From JAJEBT01 sp965221485 (GTDB lineage Bacteria > Pseudomonadota > Alphaproteobacteria > MPNO01 > UBA830), in contig OZ244893.1 of the NCBI GenBank assembly GCA_965221485.1, positions 4,419,944 through 4,483,943 of the forward strand: 64,000 bases of DNA. Reading direction: 5' to 3'. Shown here in pieces: positions 59,001 to 64,000 of this stretch. The notes beneath the pieces were generated by a model that was not told the DNA's origin, did no database searches, and was given only the letters and a program-made list of their open reading frames with translations. The translations under genes were made by a program, and so were the position numbers. The stretch's first letter is position 1, and each line of letters opens with the position of its first letter.

Positions 59001-62000
59001 CGCCGTGTTGTCGAGGACGTAGGTGTTGTCGTTGGTGCCCGAGACCGAGGTGTTGAGGGCGTTGCCGGCCGGGTCCGTGATGTCCTGGCCGGTTGCGAAG
59101 GAGAGGGTGACGGTTGCGTCGAGATCTGCGAGGGCGGGGCCCGAGGCGGTGACGTCATAGGCTCTTGGCGCGTTGGTGACAGCGGCGACGGCGAGGGTCG
59201 CTGTGGTGCCGCTTATGGCGAAGTCGGCCGGGTCCACATTCTGGACGTCCTCGCTGAAGGTGACCCGCCAGGTGAGGGTGTCGGCGTTGGTGGGCGAGGT
59301 GGCCGGGGTGTGGCGCTCGATCGAGCTGACCTGTGGCCCCGAGGTGTCGTAGCTGCCGTTGGCTGACACCGCGGCATTGCCGTTCCCGGCGGCGTCGGTG
59401 GCCGCAGCGGCGCGCACGGTGATGTTGTAGTCGGCGCTGGGGGTCACCAGCAGGGTCCATGTATTGCCGGTGCCGGCGGTCAGGGTGCCGGTGGTGGCGC
59501 CGGTCACGGTGAGGTCATCGGCGGCGAAATCGGTCACCGCTTCGGAGAAGGTGAAGGTCGCCGTGAACGCCCCGTTGGCGCTCGCCGGGACGCCGCTGAT
59601 GGTCAGGACTGGCGCCGTGTTGTCGAGGACGTAGGTGTTGTCGTTGGTGCCCGAGACCGAGGTGTTGAGGGCGTTGCCGGCCGGGTCCGTGATGTCCTGG
59701 CCGGTTGCGAAGGAGAGGGTGACGGTTGCGTCGAGATCTGCGAGGGCGGGGCCCGAGGCGGTGACGTCATAGGCTCTTGGCGCGTTGGTGACAGCGGCGA
59801 CGGCGAGGGTCGCTGTGGTGCCGCTTATGGCGAAGTCGGCCGGGTCCACATTCTGGACGTCCTCGCTGAAGGTGACCCGCCAGGTGAGGGTGTCGGCGTT
59901 GGTGGGCGAGGTGGCCGGGGTGTGGCGCTCGATCGAGCTGACCTGTGGCCCCGAGGTGTCGTAGCTGCCGTTGGCTGACACCGCGGCATTGCCGTTCCCG
60001 GCGGCGTCGGTGGCCGCAGCGGCGCGCACGGTGATGTTGTAGTCGGCGCTGGGGGTCACCAGCAGGGTCCATGTATTGCCGGTGCCGGCGGTCAGGGTGC
60101 CGGTGGTGGCGCCGGTCACGGTGAGGTCATCGGCGGCGAAATCGGTCACCGCTTCGGAGAAGGTGAAGGTCGCCGTGAACGCCCCGTTGGCGCTCGCCGG
60201 GACGCCGCTGATGGTCAGGACTGGCGCCGTGTTGTCGAGGACGTAGGTGTTGTCGTTGGTGCCCGAGACCGAGGTGTTGAGGGCGTTGCCGGCCGGGTCC
60301 GTGATGTCCTGGCCGGTTGCGAAGGAGAGGGTGACGGTTGCGTCGAGATCTGCGAGGGCGGGGCCCGAGGCGGTGACGTCATAGGCTCTTGGCGCGTTGG
60401 TGACAGCGGCGACGGCGAGGGTCGCTGTGGTGCCGCTTATGGCGAAGTCGGCCGGGTCCACATTCTGGACGTCCTCGCTGAAGGTGACCCGCCAGGTGAG
60501 GGTGTCGGCGTTGGTGGGCGAGGTGGCCGGGGTGTGGCGCTCGATCGAGCTGACCTGTGGCCCCGAGGTGTCGTAGCTGCCGTTGGCTGACACCGCGGCA
60601 TTGCCGTTCCCGGCGGCGTCGGTGGCCGCAGCGGCGCGCACGGTGATGTTGTAGTCGGCGCTGGGGGTCACCAGCAGGGTCCATGTATTGCCGGTGCCGG
60701 CGGTCAGGGTGCCGGTGGTGGCGCCGGTCACGGTGAGGTCATCGGCGGCGAAATCGGTCACCGCTTCGGAGAAGGTGAAGGTCGCCGTGAACGCCCCGTT
60801 GGCGCTCGCCGGGACGCCGCTGATGGTCAGGACTGGCGCCGTGTTGTCGAGGACGTAGGTGTTGTCGTTGGTGCCCGAGACCGAGGTGTTGAGGGCGTTG
60901 CCGGCCGGGTCCGTGATGTCCTGGCCGGTTGCGAAGGAGAGGGTGACGGTTGCGTCGAGATCTGCGAGGGCGGGGCCCGAGGCGGTGACGTCATAGGCTC
61001 TTGGCGCGTTGGTGACAGCGGCGACGGCGAGGGTCGCTGTGGTGCCGCTTATGGCGAAGTCGGCCGGGTCCACATTCTGGACGTCCTCGCTGAAGGTGAC
61101 CCGCCAGGTGAGGGTGTCGGCGTTGGTGGGCGAGGTGGCCGGGGTGTGGCGCTCGATCGAGCTGACCTGTGGCCCCGAGGTGTCGTAGCTGCCGTTGGCT
61201 GACACCGCGGCATTGCCGTTCCCGGCGGCGTCGGTGGCCGCAGCGGCGCGCACGGTGATGTTGTAGTCGGCGCTGGGGGTCACCAGCAGGGTCCATGTAT
61301 TGCCGGTGCCGGCGGTCAGGGTGCCGGTGGTGGCGCCGGTCACGGTGAGGTCATCGGCGGCGAAATCGGTCACCGCTTCGGAGAAGGTGAAGGTCGCCGT
61401 GAACGCCCCGTTGGCGCTCGCCGGGACGCCGCTGATGGTCAGGACTGGCGCCGTGTTGTCGAGGACGTAGGTGTTGTCGTTGGTGCCCGAGACCGAGGTG
61501 TTGAGGGCGTTGCCGGCCGGGTCCGTGATGTCCTGGCCGGTTGCGAAGGAGAGGGTGACGGTTGCGTCGAGATCTGCGAGGGCGGGGCCCGAGGCGGTGA
61601 CGTCATAGGCTCTTGGCGCGTTGGTGACAGCGGCGACGGCGAGGGTCGCTGTGGTGCCGCTTATGGCGAAGTCGGCCGGGTCCACATTCTGGACGTCCTC
61701 GCTGAAGGTGACCCGCCAGGTGAGGGTGTCGGCGTTGGTGGGCGAGGTGGCCGGGGTGTGGCGCTCGATCGAGCTGACCTGTGGCCCCGAGGTGTCGTAG
61801 CTGCCGTTGGCTGACACCGCGGCATTGCCGTTCCCGGCGGCGTCGGTGGCCGCAGCGGCGCGCACGGTGATGTTGTAGTCGGCGCTGGGGGTCACCAGCA
61901 GGGTCCATGTATTGCCGGTGCCGGCGGTCAGGGTGCCGGTGGTGGCGCCGGTCACGGTGAGGTCATCGGCGGCGAAATCGGTCACCGCTTCGGAGAAGGT

Positions 62001-64000
62001 GAAGGTCGCCGTGAACGCCCCGTTGGCGCTCGCCGGGACGCCGCTGATGGTCAGGACTGGCGCCGTGTTGTCGAGGACGTAGGTGTTGTCGTTGGTGCCC
62101 GAGACCGAGGTGTTGAGGGCGTTGCCGGCCGGGTCCGTGATGTCCTGGCCGGTTGCGAAGGAGAGGGTGACGGTTGCGTCGAGATCTGCGAGGGCGGGGC
62201 CCGAGGCGGTGACGTCATAGGCTCTTGGCGCGTTGGTGACAGCGGCGACGGCGAGGGTCGCTGTGGTGCCGCTTATGGCGAAGTCGGCCGGGTCCACATT
62301 CTGGACGTCCTCGCTGAAGGTGACCCGCCAGGTGAGGGTGTCGGCGTTGGTGGGCGAGGTGGCCGGGGTGTGGCGCTCGATCGAGCTGACCTGTGGCCCC
62401 GAGGTGTCGTAGCTGCCGTTGGCTGACACCGCGGCATTGCCGTTCCCGGCGGCGTCGGTGGCCGCAGCGGCGCGCACGGTGATGTTGTAGTCGGCGCTGG
62501 GGGTCACCAGCAGGGTCCATGTATTGCCGGTGCCGGCGGTCAGGGTGCCGGTGGTGGCGCCGGTCACGGTGAGGTCATCGGCGGCGAAATCGGTCACCGC
62601 TTCGGAGAAGGTGAAGGTCGCCGTGAACGCCCCGTTGGCGCTCGCCGGGACGCCGCTGATGGTCAGGACTGGCGCCGTGTTGTCGAGGACGTAGGTGTTG
62701 TCGTTGGTGCCCGAGACCGAGGTGTTGAGGGCGTTGCCGGCCGGGTCCGTGATGTCCTGGCCGGTTGCGAAGGAGAGGGTGACGGTTGCGTCGAGATCTG
62801 CGAGGGCGGGGCCCGAGGCGGTGACGTCATAGGCTCTTGGCGCGTTGGTGACAGCGGCGACGGCGAGGGTCGCTGTGGTGCCGCTTATGGCGAAGTCGGC
62901 CGGGTCCACATTCTGGACGTCCTCGCTGAAGGTGACCCGCCAGGTGAGGGTGTCGGCGTTGGTGGGCGAGGTGGCCGGGGTGTGGCGCTCGATCGAGCTG
63001 ACCGAGGGTATGGTGATGGTAGGGGTCGTGCTTACGACTGGGCTCCAGGAGCTCCACTGATTACACAACCCACTCCGCACACTTATACGAACATCGTACG
63101 CTACATTATCCAGCGCAACCCCTGTGAACACTAGGGGTGCGGTTTCATGAGTTTTGGCGCCCTCCTTAATCGTGAAATTCCTCTGATTTTTGTTATATAT
63201 AACGAAGGCGCCACTGTCGGCATTGTTGCTGTCAGGGTAAATTTCCCAAGCCTTACGCCAGCTCGCACTTGATTTCTTGTAGTTAAGCTCGAAACCGGAC
63301 AGATTATCATCGAAAATGCAGTTATTATCGTTCCACTCCCAAGTTACGTCCAACTGCTGGTCACCAGGTGTCAGGGAGACGATGATGGGCGTATTCGGCG
63401 TGTTGTCGACATCGAAGCTGTTCTCATTGGGCGCCGGGGTGACGGAGGTGTCCAGGCTGTTACCTGCCGGGTCCGTGATGTCCTGGCCGGTTGCGAAGGA
63501 GAGGGTGACCGTGCCGTTGAGGCCGTCGAGGTCGCCCCCTGCGGCGGTGACGTCATAGGCTCTTGGCGCGTTGGTGACAGCGGCGACGGCGAGGGTCGCT
63601 GTGGTGCCGCTTATGGCGAAGTCGGCCGGGTCCACATTCTGGACGTCCTCGCTGAAGGTGACCCGCCAGGTGAGGGTGTCGGCGTTGGTGGGCGAGGTGG
63701 CCGGGGTGTGGCGCTCGATCGAGCTGACCTGTGGCCCCGAGGTGTCGTAGCTGCCGTTGGCTGACACCGCGGCATTGCCGTTCCCGGCGGCGTCGGTGGC
63801 CGCAGCGGCGCGCACGGTGATGTTGTAGTCGGCGCTGGGGGTCACCAGCAGGGTCCATGTATTGCCGGTGCCGGCGGTCAGGGTGCCGGTGGTGGCGCCG
63901 GTCACGGTGAGGTCATCGGCGGCGAAATCGGTCACCGCTTCGGAGAAGGTGAAGGTCGCCGTGAACGCCCCGTTGGCGCTCGCCGGGACGCCGCTGATGG
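50040..64000 (-). CDS. Giant Ig-like repeat surface protein with autotransporter-type barrel and C-terminal SPOR domain (N-terminus outside window)
   Basis: At least 4,650 residues are visible; the frame runs off the right edge, so the signal peptide and start are not seen. In order from the N-terminal side: an Ig-like repeat copy (64000-63540); a fibronectin-III-like domain (about 63402-63006); some 13 identical 204-residue units (63003-54966), each made of two about 100-residue domains (one starting SSIERHTPATSPTNAD, one of Big_12 type with GAFTATFTFSEAVTDFAADD); diverged copies (54966-52000); a helical linker (about 51905-51820); an autotransporter-like beta-barrel (about 51650-50555) beginning WTLWGRGNLEGFE and ending DFQFDLQLKIKM; a Pro/Ala-rich linker; and a SPOR domain (about 50300-50043) with GYQVQLAAMRTRTGAEAERR and a final DCYIRRM. 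The predicted role is an outer-membrane adhesin or biofilm protein whose passenger lies outside and whose SPOR tail reaches peptidoglycan in the periplasm. Confidence 0.85.
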   Translation of the reverse strand, partial: ISGVPASANGAFTATFTFSEAVTDFAADDLTVTGATTGTLTAGTGNTWTLLVTPSADYNITVRAAAATDAAGNGNAAVSANGSYDTSGPQVSSIERHTPATSPTNADTLTWRVTFSEDVQNVDPADFAISGTTATLAVAAVTNAPRAYDVTAAGGDLDGLNGTVTLSFATGQDITDPAGNSLDTSVTPAPNENSFDVDNTPNTPIIVSLTPGDQQLDVTWEWNDNNCIFDDNLSGFELNYKKSSASWRKAWEIYPDSNNADSGAFVIYNKNQRNFTIKEGAKTHETAPLVFTGVALDNVAYDVRISVRSGLCNQWSSWSPVVSTTPTITIPSVSSIERHTPATSPTNADTLTWRVTFSEDVQNVDPADFAISGTTATLAVAAVTNAPRAYDVTASGPALADLDATVTLSFATGQDITDPAGNALNTSVSGTNDNTYVLDNTAPVLTISGVPASANGAFTATFTFSEAVTDFAADDLTVTGATTGTLTAGTGNTWTLLVTPSADYNITVRAAAATDAAGNGNAAVSANGSYDTSGPQVSSIERHTPATSPTNADTLTWRVTFSEDVQNVDPADFAISGTTATLAVAAVTNAPRAYDVTASGPALADLDATVTLSFATGQDITDPAGNALNTSVSGTNDNTYVLDNTAPVLTISGVPASANGAFTATFTFSEAVTDFAADDLTVTGATTGTLTAGTGNTWTLLVTPSADYNITVRAAAATDAAGNGNAAVSANGSYDTSGPQVSSIERHTPATSPTNADTLTWRVTFSEDVQNVDPADFAISGTTATLAVAAVTNAPRAYDVTASGPALADLDATVTLSFATGQDITDPAGNALNTSVSGTNDNTYVLDNTAPVLTISGVPASANGAFTATFTFSEAVTDFAADDLTVTGATTGTLTAGTGNTWTLLVTPSADYNITVRAAAATDAAGNGNAAVSANGSYDTSGPQVSSIERHTPATSPTNADTLTWRVTFSEDVQNVDPADFAISGTTATLAVAAVTNAPRAYDVTASGPALADLDATVTLSFATGQDITDPAGNALNTSVSGTNDNTYVLDNTAPVLTISGVPASANGAFTATFTFSEAVTDFAADDLTVTGATTGTLTAGTGNTWTLLVTPSADYNITVRAAAATDAAGNGNAAVSANGSYDTSGPQVSSIERHTPATSPTNADTLTWRVTFSEDVQNVDPADFAISGTTATLAVAAVTNAPRAYDVTASGPALADLDATVTLSFATGQDITDPAGNALNTSVSGTNDNTYVLDNTAPVLTISGVPASANGAFTATFTFSEAVTDFAADDLTVTGATTGTLTAGTGNTWTLLVTPSADYNITVRAAAATDAAGNGNAAVSANGSYDTSGPQVSSIERHTPATSPTNADTLTWRVTFSEDVQNVDPADFAISGTTATLAVAAVTNAPRAYDVTASGPALADLDATVTLSFATGQDITDPAGNALNTSVSGTNDNTYVLDNTAPVLTISGVPASANGAFTATFTFSEAVTDFAADDLTVTGATTGTLTAGTGNTWTLLVTPSADYNITVRAAAATDAAGNGNAAVSANGSYDTSGPQVSSIERHTPATSPTNADTLTWRVTFSEDVQNVDPADFAISGTTATLAVAAVTNAPRAYDVTASGPALADLDATVTLSFATGQDITDPAGNALNTSVSGTNDNTYVLDNTAPVLTISGVPASANGAFTATFTFSEAVTDFAADDLTVTGATTGTLTAGTGNTWTLLVTPSADYNITVRAAAATDAAGNGNAAVSANGSYDTSGPQVSSIERHTPATSPTNADTLTWRVTFSEDVQNVDPADFAISGTTATLAVAAVTNAPRAYDVTASGPALADLDATVTLSFATGQDITDPAGNALNTSVSGTNDNTYVLDNTAPVLTISGVPASANGAFTATFTFSEAVTDFAADDLTVTGATTGTLTAGTGNTWTLLVTPSADYNITVRAAAATDAAGNGNAAVSANGSYDTSGPQVSSIERHTPATSPTNADTLTWRVTFSEDVQNVDPADFAISGTTATLAVAAVTNAPRAYDVTASGPALADLDATVTLSFATGQDITDPAGNALNTSVSGTNDNTYVLDNTAPVLTISGVPASANGAFTATFTFSEAVTDFAADDLTVTGATTGTLTAGTGNTWTLLVTPSADYNITVRAAAATDAAGNGNAAVSANGSYDTSGPQVSSIERHTPATSPTNADTLTWRVTFSEDVQNVDPADFAISGTTATLAVAAVTNAPRAYDVTASGPALADLDATVTLSFATGQDITDPAGNALNTSVSGTNDNTYVLDNTAPVLTISGVPASANGAFTATFTFSEAVTDFAADDLTVTGATTGTLTAGTGNTWTLLVTPSADYNITVRAAAATDAAGNGNAAVSANGSYDTSGPQVSSIERHTPATSPTNADTLTWRVTFSEDVQNVDPADFAISGTTATLAVAAVTNAPRAYDVTASGPALADLDATVTLSFATGQDITDPAGNALNTSVSGTNDNTYVLDNTAPVLTISGVPASANGAFTATFTFSEAVTDFAADDLTVTGATTGTLTAGTGNTWTLLVTPSADYNITVRAAAATDAAGNGNAAVSANGSYDTSGPQVSSIERHTPATSPTNADTLTWRVTFSEDVQNVDPADFAISGTTATLAVAAVTNAPRAYDVTASGPALADLDATVTLSFATGQDITDPAGNALNTSVSGTNDNTYVLDNTAPVLTISGVPASANGAFTATFTFSEAVTDFAADDLTVTGATTGTLTAGTGNTWTLLVTPSADYNITVRAAAATDAAGNGNAAVSANGSYDTSGPQVSSIERHTPATSPTNADTLTWRVTFSEDVQNVDPADFAISGTTATLAVAAVTNAPRAYDVTASGPALADLDATVTLSFATGQDITDPAGNALNTSVSGTNDNTYVLDNTAPVLTISGVPASANGAFTATFTFSEAVTDFAADDLTVTGATTGTLTAGTGNTWTLLVTPSADYNITVRAAAATDAAGNGNAAVSANGSYDTSGPQVSSIERHTPATSPTNADTLTWRVTFSKDVQNVDPADFALAFTRNGTQLANITATLAVAAVGSSQSVHDVTASGPALADLDATVTLSFATGQDITDPAGNALNTSVSGTNDNTYVLDNTAPVLTISGVPASANGAFTATFTFSEAVTDFAADDLTVTGATTGTLTAGTGNTWTLLVTPGADYNITVRAAAATDDAGNGNAAVSANGSYDTSVPSGISIERHTPPSSPTNADTLTWRVTFGEDVQNVDAADFTISGTTATLSVTTIGESADIYDVTASDGDLAGLNGTVTLTFAPAQDITDLDGNAINPSVTGTNTYVLDNTPPGLTITGIPDNVDDEFTVTFTFSEPVTGFATEDITVEGATLSGFSGSGTTYTATITPFDSYTITVEANVATDAAGNGNTGASASSESGGQGERPVDPAPTVSSIERHNPTGSPTNADRLTWRVTFSEAVRNVDASDISIGGTTATPSVAAVGRSQTVYDVTASGGNLAGLDGTVTLTFARTQNIRDLGNNALNTSVRGTNNTYLVDNTAPTLTITDVPLNTTGTFTATFAFSEPVTGFAANDISVTGASLSGFSGSGTTYTARIAPFRDYTVTVAANVATDAAGNGNTAAGVSYGLYTDVADTVRPNPLSIERHRPASSPTNADTLTWRVTLSETVRDLDASDFSIDGTTASLTVTTFGTTQSVFDVTAAGGDLADLDGTVTLTFANDHDIKDWVGNTLISTTPTGANENNYVLDNTRPLIVMSGVPASAASEGFTATFTFSEPVTGFEVGDITLTGGTIATFSGSGENYTARIVPFRDYTITVAADVASDAVGNGNTAAGLSSGVFSGPPDTLSPTIVSITHQSPQSSPTNADTLTWRVTFSEPVKNVDAADFTGTGTTADLSVTMLGTSQTVYDVTLRDGNLAGLDGTVTLGFSSDQDIRDMIDNPLVSFTPTGTDNSVYILDNTPPTLAVSGITVYKTGSFTATLAFSEPVVGFEAADISVTGGSGRDLTEVTADQVWTLHITPNTPDARIMFSMPAGAVTDRAGNAIGSTTVEPDVSPLDVLEQDALKDTLAGIARATLSDASAILSSRLDTAPGTRAVTLAGEAIPMTRHPVPEADPWQTSTFESRAVDSDALLTQSEFTLSLTDSSGGGFHEWTLWGRGNLEGFESETFLDGENRVTLQSGWIGLDRRVGGVLAGFAMSHARASGEYRFANREGDLDTNLTTAWPYLSLGTHDGGNLRFLFGIGSGDAEHRASDGSTDTADLSMTLGTVSGRWPVTRLDRLDLSLIGDAGLARMATDTSDGALSDLDADVWQLRGGVEARFENLGDGSRMSPFGSLAVRHDGGDGATGTGLEVSGGFSMGWPGSRFTLDAEGRWLAFNSSDHLQAWGLGLEARLAPEADGQGLSFSLGPRWGLQNAGDLDPDNAFSNDWTTEDVRGALTARAGYGLRLGSGVATAYGEVDLASEGAQRQRVGLEFGSSGSDGLSLDLGGERRTDGDGAPDFQFDLQLKIKMPDGSGPAFPAAALTSRQHRPRTDAAVNAAARDETRISGFPAATSLPVRSSETEPAPAENAVSDTPAPAEPDPDKRASRRGAAMAAGYQVQLAAMRTRTGAEAERRRLLGLHGDSLGRDGLTIERSKSTGPAAFWFVLIPHIHPTKGEAASRCADLKASGRDCYIRRMGPG
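54966..63003 (-). repeat. Array of about 13 tandem 612-bp coding repeats
   Basis: The same 612-bp sequence follows itself head to tail about 13.1 times. Every landmark I compared recurs at exactly 612-bp steps (for example the segment at 55483, then 56095, 56707 and so on to 62215), with no base difference I can see. The unit is 204 codons, so frame is kept. The array ends sharply at 63003, where the sequence changes to the fibronectin-like insertion. At 54966 it meets a copy with scattered changes and a 27-base insertion. Another identical stretch resumes at about 63542 and continues past the edge. Confidence 0.95.
63004..63541 (-). other. Fibronectin-III-like domain interrupting the repeat array
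   Basis: Within the giant gene, this stretch encodes about 130 residues unlike the repeats: TPIIVSLTPGDQQLDVTWEW, FELNYKKSSASWRKAWEI and GVALDNVAYDVRISVRSG form the strand pattern of an FnIII domain. It has two cysteines (NCIFDD, GLCNQW) in an otherwise almost cysteine-free passenger. Bases 63,060-63,340 are clearly less GC-rich than the array, so the segment has a different origin. The remaining part up to 63541 is a diverged piece of the Ig-like repeat. Confidence 0.65.

Noticed and set aside
54966..63003. The regular repeats could suggest a CRISPR array or a satellite.
   Set aside because: The unit is 612 bp with no short repeat/spacer structure, and it keeps an open reading frame with protein-domain features.

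Overview
The window looks like a chromosomal segment of a GC-rich alphaproteobacterium. The evidence is the gene order RlmB - tRNA-Tyr - tRNA-Gly - tuf - tRNA-Trp - secE - nusG - rplKA - rplJL - rpoBC - rpsLG - fusA - tuf - S10/spc/alpha, the alphaproteobacterial style of L7/L12 and EF-Tu, and TTGAC(A/G)/TATA-type promoters. The order cannot be fixed by eye; a Rhodospirillales-like lineage is my inference.

Region 1 (1-10,049) is accessory catabolic DNA. On the plus strand are the tail of a zinc-ribbon cupin, a complete NitT/TauT-type ABC importer (binding protein, ATPase, permease) and an alpha/beta hydrolase. Converging on these from the minus strand are two more zinc-ribbon cupins and a broken second copy of the hydrolase. 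After about 840 bp without a gene come a VOC-fold protein and an HsaA-like flavin monooxygenase/acyl-CoA dehydrogenase homologue, then an orphan ribbon-helix-helix antitoxin. Together they suggest uptake and oxidative breakdown of an unidentified small, possibly aromatic, compound.

Region 2 (10,050-15,398) holds tRNA-Thr(UGU), an oxaloacetate decarboxylase-type PEP-mutase-fold enzyme, and a minus-strand run of rlmB, a lone molybdenum hydroxylase large subunit and a DapA-family aldolase/lyase.

Region 3 (15,496-47,378) is one nearly unbroken information-processing block: three tRNAs, two almost identical tuf genes, secE/nusG, rplKAJL, rpoBC, rpsLG-fusA, and the S10, spc and alpha operons with secY and adk. 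I could place four promoters in the window (tRNA-Thr, tRNA-Tyr/tuf, str, alpha) and two leader regions rich in hairpins (rplA-rplJ and rplL-rpoB).

Region 4 (47,414-49,830, minus strand) holds a ChaC-type gamma-glutamylcyclotransferase overlapping a glyoxalase-like gene, and a second PEP-mutase/isocitrate-lyase-fold enzyme.

Region 5 (50,040 to the right edge, minus strand) is the C-terminal 4,650 or so residues of a giant surface protein. From the N-terminal side it carries tandem Ig-like repeats, including about 13 copies of a 612-bp unit that look identical base for base, one fibronectin-III-like insertion, a set of diverged repeats, an autotransporter-type beta-barrel and, unexpectedly after the barrel, a C-terminal SPOR domain. 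This is the most unusual object in the window: a predicted outer-membrane adhesin with a peptidoglycan-binding tail.
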